Shown: positions 5,611 to 6,308 of the stretch, piece by piece
Layout: each line of letters opens with the position of its first letter
Position numbering within the stretch: position 1 is the stretch's first letter
From: Thermoplasmatota archaeon
Lineage (GTDB): Archaea; Thermoplasmatota; E2; DHVEG-1
Length of the DNA: 6,308 bases
Reading direction: 5' to 3'
Assembly: GCA_016930995.1 (NCBI GenBank)
Contig: JAFGFQ010000011.1
Span: forward strand, 1-6,308
The notes under the pieces: generated by a model
The model's input: the letters and a program-made list of their open reading frames with translations, nothing else
Told to the model about the DNA's origin: nothing
Databases searched by the model: none
Program-made: the position numbers and the translations under genes

Positions 5611-6308
5611 ATGAATAGTCCCAATCAAAAAGAAAAACTCGGCATCAGACTCATTATGAAATCCCTGGGAATCCTCCTTATGTTCGTTGCAGTTACGTTT
5701 CTTACTGCGGGAAGACTAGACTATTGGCAAGGTTGGGTGTTCAACGGACTTAACTTCCTGTTCATCTTCCTCACCTACCTCTTCCTTATCGACCGGAAGG
5801 ACCTGATTAAGGAACGAATGAAACCAGGGGAAGGGATGAAACGTTGGGATAAAATCTACTATATGGTCTCAACACCGCTGTTCTTCGGAATGTTCATCCT
5901 TTCCATCCTTGACGCAACCCGTTTCTCCTGGCAGCCTCCTGTCCCATTCTCCATTATGGTTCTTGGGATCATCCTGTACTGCATTGGCCAGACCATCGTG
6001 CTGTGGGCAAAACGAACGAATCGATTCTTCTCATCGGTCGTACGGATACAAAAGGATCGTACCCAAACCGTCTGCAACACAGGCCCCTACCGGTTCGTCC
6101 GCCACCCCGGGTACCTCGGCGGTCTCATCTTTACCATCGGAACACCGCTAATGTTAGGCTCCTTCTGGGGGTTGATACCAGCCATCATAACCCTTCTGCT
6201 TATGTTTGGAAGGACAGGACTGGAAGACACCACCCTGAAACAAGAACTCCCTGGATACAAGGAATACTCAACAAAAGTACGATATAAAATCATCCCGCTT
6301 CTCTGGTA
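5611..6308 (+). CDS. Isoprenylcysteine carboxyl methyltransferase-like membrane protein (cut at right edge)
   Basis: The frame is open from the ATG at 5611 to the edge, giving 232 residues with the last two bases 'ta' left over. It is an integral membrane protein with helices near residues 15-31, 45-60, 88-105, 121-141 and a paired segment near 170-200. The hallmark is GPYRFVRHPGYLGG (158-171), the cofactor-binding signature of the ICMT/PEMT-like methyltransferases that bind S-adenosylmethionine at the membrane face. The conserved acidic segment follows (LEDTTLKQELPGYKEY, 204-219), then the usual basic ending VRYKIIPLLW. Family members commonly stop at this point, so the codon beginning at 6307 is probably TAA or TAG and the gene nearly complete. 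The eukaryotic enzyme methylates prenylated cysteine carboxylates. Prokaryotic relatives act on varied or unknown lipophilic substrates, so the substrate here is unknown. It follows the lipoprotein gene by 55 bases on the same strand and may be cotranscribed. Confidence 0.88.
   Translation, partial: MNSPNQKEKLGIRLIMKSLGILLMFVAVTFLTAGRLDYWQGWVFNGLNFLFIFLTYLFLIDRKDLIKERMKPGEGMKRWDKIYYMVSTPLFFGMFILSILDATRFSWQPPVPFSIMVLGIILYCIGQTIVLWAKRTNRFFSSVVRIQKDRTQTVCNTGPYRFVRHPGYLGGLIFTIGTPLMLGSFWGLIPAIITLLLMFGRTGLEDTTLKQELPGYKEYSTKVRYKIIPLLW

Overview
The window looks archaeal. Most intergenic gaps carry AT-rich TATA elements, several with a purine-rich BRE-like stretch just upstream, at distances from start codons that fit archaeal TBP/TFB promoters. 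Examples are TTTATATA at 2151-2158, TTTATAAA at 3226-3233 and TTTAAATA at 762-769. Some genes have Shine-Dalgarno leaders (GGGAGG, AAGGGG, GAGGT), while others appear to have very short or no leaders. Secreted gingipain-type proteins and a lipobox lipoprotein would fit a euryarchaeal lineage, perhaps Thermoplasmatota. That placement is a guess; no rRNA or taxonomic marker is present.

Layout, left to right: (1) 1-708, minus: the first 236 residues of a secreted protein with gingipain/peptidase C25-like N-terminal architecture, running off the left edge. (2) 709-917: divergent AT-rich promoter region. (3) 918-1775, plus: an EamA-type membrane transporter. (4) 1776-1866: convergent gap with an AT-rich two-way termination zone. 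(5) 1867-2115, minus: a small charged orphan protein behind a near-consensus promoter. (6) 2202-3128, minus: a radical SAM protein of unknown reaction. (7) 3129-3275: divergent promoter region. (8) 3276-5555, plus: a 759-residue lipoprotein carrying what reads as a caspase-fold (clan CD) His/Cys dyad followed by beta-rich domains. (9) 5611-6308, plus: an isoprenylcysteine-carboxyl-methyltransferase-like membrane protein. It is cut by the right edge but probably ends one base beyond it.

No single pathway is obvious. The genes mostly have separate promoters and alternate in strand. The common thread is the cell envelope: two predicted extracytoplasmic caspase-fold proteins, one transporter and one membrane-embedded methyltransferase-like enzyme. 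The most interesting item is the lipoprotein, which appears to be a lipid-anchored clan CD cysteine peptidase or a relative outside the families I can name. I see no tRNA, rRNA, CRISPR array, insertion sequence or prophage signature.
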